Origin: Chloroflexota bacterium | GTDB lineage: Bacteria > Chloroflexota > Limnocylindria > Limnocylindrales > CSP1-4 | Length of the DNA stretch: 12,995 nt | Direction: 5' to 3' | Assembly: GCA_021814735.1 (NCBI GenBank) | Contig: JAKAHX010000016.1 | Span: 1-12,995, forward strand | Shown here: piece by piece, positions 10,324 to 12,995 of the stretch | Layout: each line of letters opens with the position of its first letter | Numbering within the stretch: the first letter of the stretch is position 1 | Notes under the pieces: model-generated | The model's input: the letters and a program-made list of their open reading frames with translations, nothing else | Database searches by the model: none | Told to the model about the DNA's origin: nothing | Position numbers and translations under genes: made by a program

Positions 10324-10995
10324 CTACTCCGCGCCGGGGAGACGGTGACGGGCGACGAACGCGGCGGCCTGCGACCGACGCTGCAGGTTCAGCTTCGCAA
10401 GGATCGAGCTGACGTAGTTCTTGACCGTCTTGTCGGAGAGGAAGATCTCCGAGGCGATCTCCTTGTTGGTCTTCCCCTCGGCGATCAGCAGCAGGATCTT
10501 CTGCTCCTGGCGCGTCAGCTGCGCGAGCTCGTCGGTGTACGTGCCCGTGGCGATGCGCCGCACGCGGTCCAGGACCTTCTCGGTCACCGCGGGGTCGAGG
10601 AGCGACTCGCCCCGCCCCACCGCCTCGAGCGAGGAGACGAGGTCGCGGCCGCGGATCTGCTTGAGGAGATAGCCGCTCGCGCCGGCGACGATCGAGGCAA
10701 AGACCGCCTCCTCGTCGGGGTAGCTGGTCAGGATCACCACGCGCGTCTGGGGCATCTCCGAGCGGATCTCGCGGGTGGCCTCGATCCCGGACCCGTCGGG
10801 CAGACGCACGTCCATCACGATGAGGTCGGGCTGGTACTTGTGCGCAGACTCGATCGCCTCCGCCACCGTGCCCGCCTGCGCGACGACCTGGAAGCCCTCG
10901 CGTCGCTCGAGCAGCGAGACCAGTCCCTGGCGCACGACCTCGTGGTCGTCCACCACCAGGAGCCGCAGCGGCCTGGTTGTCGCCCCTTCAGTCAC
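10324..10995 (-). CDS. NarL/DosR-type response regulator
   Basis: 223-aa two-component transcription regulator. The receiver domain (about 10-125) has the acidic pair Asp16-Asp17, phospho-acceptor Asp62 (LIVMDVRLPDG), Thr90 and Lys112, all intact. The LuxR-type helix-turn-helix (about 160-217) contains LTRQEQKILLLIAEGKTNKEIA and the recognition helix KTVKNYVS. Lys189, Lys192 and Asn193 occupy the places of the mycobacterial DosR DNA-contact residues Lys179, Lys182 and Asn183, and the following LAKLNLQRRSQAA also resembles DosR. It therefore may read a GGGxC-type palindrome like those at 6207, 8839 and 10240 (inference). The GTG start at 10995 has GGAGGA 5 bp upstream. It lies 20 bp behind the histidine kinase in the same operon and is almost certainly its phospho-acceptor partner. 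Confidence 0.95.
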   Translation of the reverse strand: MTEGATTRPLRLLVVDDHEVVRQGLVSLLERREGFQVVAQAGTVAEAIESAHKYQPDLIVMDVRLPDGSGIEATREIRSEMPQTRVVILTSYPDEEAVFASIVAGASGYLLKQIRGRDLVSSLEAVGRGESLLDPAVTEKVLDRVRRIATGTYTDELAQLTRQEQKILLLIAEGKTNKEIASEIFLSDKTVKNYVSSILAKLNLQRRSQAAAFVARHRLPGAE

Positions 10996-11000
10996 CGTCG

Positions 11001-11006
11001 TCCTCC
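11001..11006 (-). promoter_or_regulatory. Shine-Dalgarno of the response regulator
   Basis: GGAGGA, 5 bp upstream of the GTG at 10995, supports that non-ATG start. It lies in the 20-bp space after the kinase stop. Confidence 0.7.
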
Positions 11007-11015
11007 GATCCCCGC

Positions 11016-12629
11016 TCAGGCCGCGCCGGTCACGGCTCCCCCGAGCGGCACGCGGACCGCCACCCGGGTCCCGCGCCCAACGCCGCTCTCGACGAGGAGT
11101 TCCCCACCGAGCTCGGATGCGCGCGTGCGCATGTTACCGAGTCCCATGTGACCCGGCCCGCGCCTGGCGGACGGGTCGAACCCCACGCCATCATCCACGA
11201 TGGCCAGTTCCAGTGCACGCTCCCCGGCGCGAAGCCGGATCTCGGCGTGGTTCGCGCGCGCGTGGCGCGCCACGTTGCTCAGCGCCTCGCGGGTGAGGTG
11301 CAGGAGCTGCATCGTGTCGTCGGCGGGGATCTCGAAGTCGGCGGGGCCATCCACCTCGAGCGCGATGTCGATCATGGTGTTGACCCGGAACTCCTCGGCC
11401 ATGGCGGCGAGCGCCTCGACCAGCCCGGCCTGGTCCAGCGGCTCCGGCCGGAGGCCGAAGATGAAGTTGCGGATGTCCCGGATGGTCAGGTTGATCGACT
11501 CGATCGCGTGCTCGATCTTCTCCGCGGCGGCGGTCGAATCGTTCGGCAGTTCTTCCAGGGCGTCGTCCAGCATCAGCCCCACCGCGTAGATGCTCTGGAT
11601 GACGCCGTCGTGGAGGTCGCGACCGATGCGCTGGCGTTCCTCGAGGATCGCCAGCCGTTGCTCCTGCTCGTGGAGCCTCGCGTTCTCCATGGCGATCCCC
11701 GCGTGGGCGGCGAAGCGCTCCACCAGCCGCTGGTCGGCATCGGTGAACGGCGTGCCGTCCTCCTTGTCCGTCAGGTAGAGGTCGCCGATGACGCGGCCGC
11801 GTGCGGTGACAGGCACACCGAGGAGGCTGTGCATCGGCGGGTGGTGCGGCGGAAACCCGACGCTCCGCGGGTGGGCCGTGATGTCGGGGACGCGGATCGC
11901 GCGGGCCTCCTCGACGATCATCCCCAGCAGCCCGTGACCCCGCGGTGGCGGACCGATGCGCTCGCGCTCCGCCCGGCTGAGGCCGCTGGTGATGAAGGGG
12001 TCGATCTGGCGCTGCTCGTCCAGCACGCCGAGCGCGGCATACCGGGCGCCCACCAGGCGCCGCACGTTGTCCACGATCGGCTGGAGCACCCGTTCCGCCG
12101 ACAGCACGCCCGCGATGCCGCGCGTGGCATCGTCCAGGGCCGCCAGCTGCTCCTCCCGGGCGCGCGCGGTGGCCACGGCATGGGCCCTCGAGGCCACCAG
12201 CTCGACGACCCTTCCAGCCGACGTCGCCGCCTCGTGCGGGCCGTCGACGAGCAGTTCACCCAGGTCGTCGGACTCGTCTGCCGTCCGGAGCACGCGTCGC
12301 TCGAGGTCCGGCGCACGCCCACCGGCGGGCGCGCGCCGCAGCGACCCCACCCCGACCTCGACCGCCGGCAGCGGCCCTCGCAGCACCAGCCGGATCCCGG
12401 ACAGCTGCCGCGCGGCGGCGTACGCCCCCAGCGCCTTCGAGAGCTGCGCACGCTCGGGCGCGCCGGAGGTGCGTGTCCACGCCTCCACGGCCTCGAGCAG
12501 CTCCACGAGTGGGTCCAGGGAGGACGGCCCACTGCCGGCCGGGAGGCCGCCGTCATCGACGAGCGCCGTCCCGGCCGGGGCGGGCGCTGGGTCCTGGGAC
12601 TCGGCGCCGCGGGTGCCGGTCCGGCTCAT
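11016..12629 (-). CDS. GAF-domain sensor histidine kinase, DevS/DosT-like
   Basis: 537 aa, no membrane segments, so a cytoplasmic sensor. Order: Pro/Ala-rich start; a weak GAF-like region (about 55-160); a clear GAF domain (about 170-320); a HisKA_3 segment RQRIGRDLHDGVIQ with phospho-His340; and an HATPase domain with N box TREALSN (446-452), VDDGVGFD (478-485) and GHMGLGN (493-499). The GAF holds FPPHHPPMHSLLGVP and GDLYLTDK. His263 and Tyr285 are 22 residues apart, as I recall for the haem-ligating His149 and distal Tyr171 of M. tuberculosis DevS, so haem-based sensing of O2, NO or CO is possible. Unlike DevS, this GAF is next to the kinase instead of at the N-terminus. The ATG at 12629 overlaps the upstream stop as ATGA. 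An in-frame ATG at 12644 would add five residues. It phosphorylates the regulator encoded next. Confidence 0.93.
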   Translation of the reverse strand: MSRTGTRGAESQDPAPAPAGTALVDDGGLPAGSGPSSLDPLVELLEAVEAWTRTSGAPERAQLSKALGAYAAARQLSGIRLVLRGPLPAVEVGVGSLRRAPAGGRAPDLERRVLRTADESDDLGELLVDGPHEAATSAGRVVELVASRAHAVATARAREEQLAALDDATRGIAGVLSAERVLQPIVDNVRRLVGARYAALGVLDEQRQIDPFITSGLSRAERERIGPPPRGHGLLGMIVEEARAIRVPDITAHPRSVGFPPHHPPMHSLLGVPVTARGRVIGDLYLTDKEDGTPFTDADQRLVERFAAHAGIAMENARLHEQEQRLAILEERQRIGRDLHDGVIQSIYAVGLMLDDALEELPNDSTAAAEKIEHAIESINLTIRDIRNFIFGLRPEPLDQAGLVEALAAMAEEFRVNTMIDIALEVDGPADFEIPADDTMQLLHLTREALSNVARHARANHAEIRLRAGERALELAIVDDGVGFDPSARRGPGHMGLGNMRTRASELGGELLVESGVGRGTRVAVRVPLGGAVTGAA

Positions 12630-12995
12630 GACCGGCGCTCCCAACCAGCGGCAGCCGCCGCCCGGCCCAGGCCCTCGGCCGGCGACGACCCGCGGTCGAG
12701 CTCCGCGGCGTAGCGCCCCAGCATCTCGGCAAACGCGCCACCGTCCTCGTCAGGCGCCACGACCACCGTCGCGGTCGACGCGAGTCGCTGGCCCGGCGTT
12801 ACGCCGGCGGGCAGCACGGCGATCACCTGCGCACCCCGCCAGGCTGCCGCATCGAGGGCCGCCGCCTCCGCCGCGGGATCGAGCGGCTCGGCGAGCACCA
12901 GCACGCCGAACTCGAGGATGTACTCGAGCCCCAGCTCCACGTCGGCAGCATCCAGGCGCACCCACCGAGTGTCCGCCGGCGGGATGCCCTCCGGC
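12626..12995 (-). CDS. Unrecognised gene, 3' part; possibly PfkB/ribokinase-like (cut by window edge)
   Basis: The frame is open to the window edge; about 122 C-terminal residues are visible. Hand translation beyond the internal GTG at 12961 continues PEGIPPADTRWV, so the real start lies outside. The stretch LVLAEPLDPAAEAAALDAAAWRGAQVIAVLPAG followed by LASTATVVVAPDEDGG resembles, in order and spacing, the middle of ribokinase/PfkB sugar kinases. The strand ends in a residue pair near an Asn/Asp-x-Glu motif (ANETE-like). The protein stops about 30 residues later (AAAAGWERRS), so the catalytic GAGD segment of true PfkB kinases is missing here. It could thus be a degenerate non-catalytic fold or an unrelated protein. 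The stop overlaps the kinase start (ATGA), so the two are translationally coupled, which hints at a part in the same signalling unit. Confidence 0.4.
   Translation of the reverse strand, partial: PEGIPPADTRWVRLDAADVELGLEYILEFGVLVLAEPLDPAAEAAALDAAAWRGAQVIAVLPAGVTPGQRLASTATVVVAPDEDGGAFAEMLGRYAAELDRGSSPAEGLGRAAAAAGWERRS

Overview
A very GC-rich (roughly 70% or more, judged by eye) bacterial chromosome window, densely coded, with eight whole or nearly whole genes plus one gene cut by each edge. Gene content (actinobacterial-type lhr next to nei, and a DosR/DevS-type two-component pair) fits a high-GC Actinomycetota or a high-GC Chloroflexota lineage. The sequence alone does not let me choose. I see no insertion sequences, phage genes, CRISPR arrays or RNA genes.

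Layout: nearly everything is on the minus strand. Reading in the direction of transcription from the right edge: the 3' part of an unrecognised, possibly PfkB-like gene (12626-12995) overlaps by ATGA a GAF-domain sensor histidine kinase (11016-12629). A NarL/DosR-type response regulator (10324-10995) follows after 20 bp. An acetyl-CoA hydrolase/CoA-transferase (8909-10180) comes next. A plus-strand Lon-family protease (6320-8785) converges on it. Divergent from the protease is a small receiver-only protein (5772-6149), then a universal stress protein (5013-5468), then the large DNA-repair helicase Lhr (185-4912), then the start of a Fpg/Nei-type DNA glycosylase (1-175).

How it may work together (inference): the kinase carries a GAF domain whose His-Pro-Pro-Met and Leu-Tyr-Leu-Thr-Asp-Lys motifs match in sequence and spacing what I remember as the haem-ligand region of mycobacterial DevS. 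The regulator has the DosR recognition-helix residues. A palindrome with the arrangement GGGCC-N4-GGCCC occurs three times by my reading, always between genes. Two copies lie about 65 bp upstream of the CoA-transferase and receiver starts. A related GGGAC-N5-GTCCC lies upstream of the stress-protein gene. Together this looks like a compact gas- or redox-responsive dormancy regulon containing a stress protein, a protease with non-canonical ATPase motifs, an orphan receiver and an acyl-CoA enzyme. The lhr-nei pair is probably a separate DNA-repair unit with its own, apparently leaderless, promoter.
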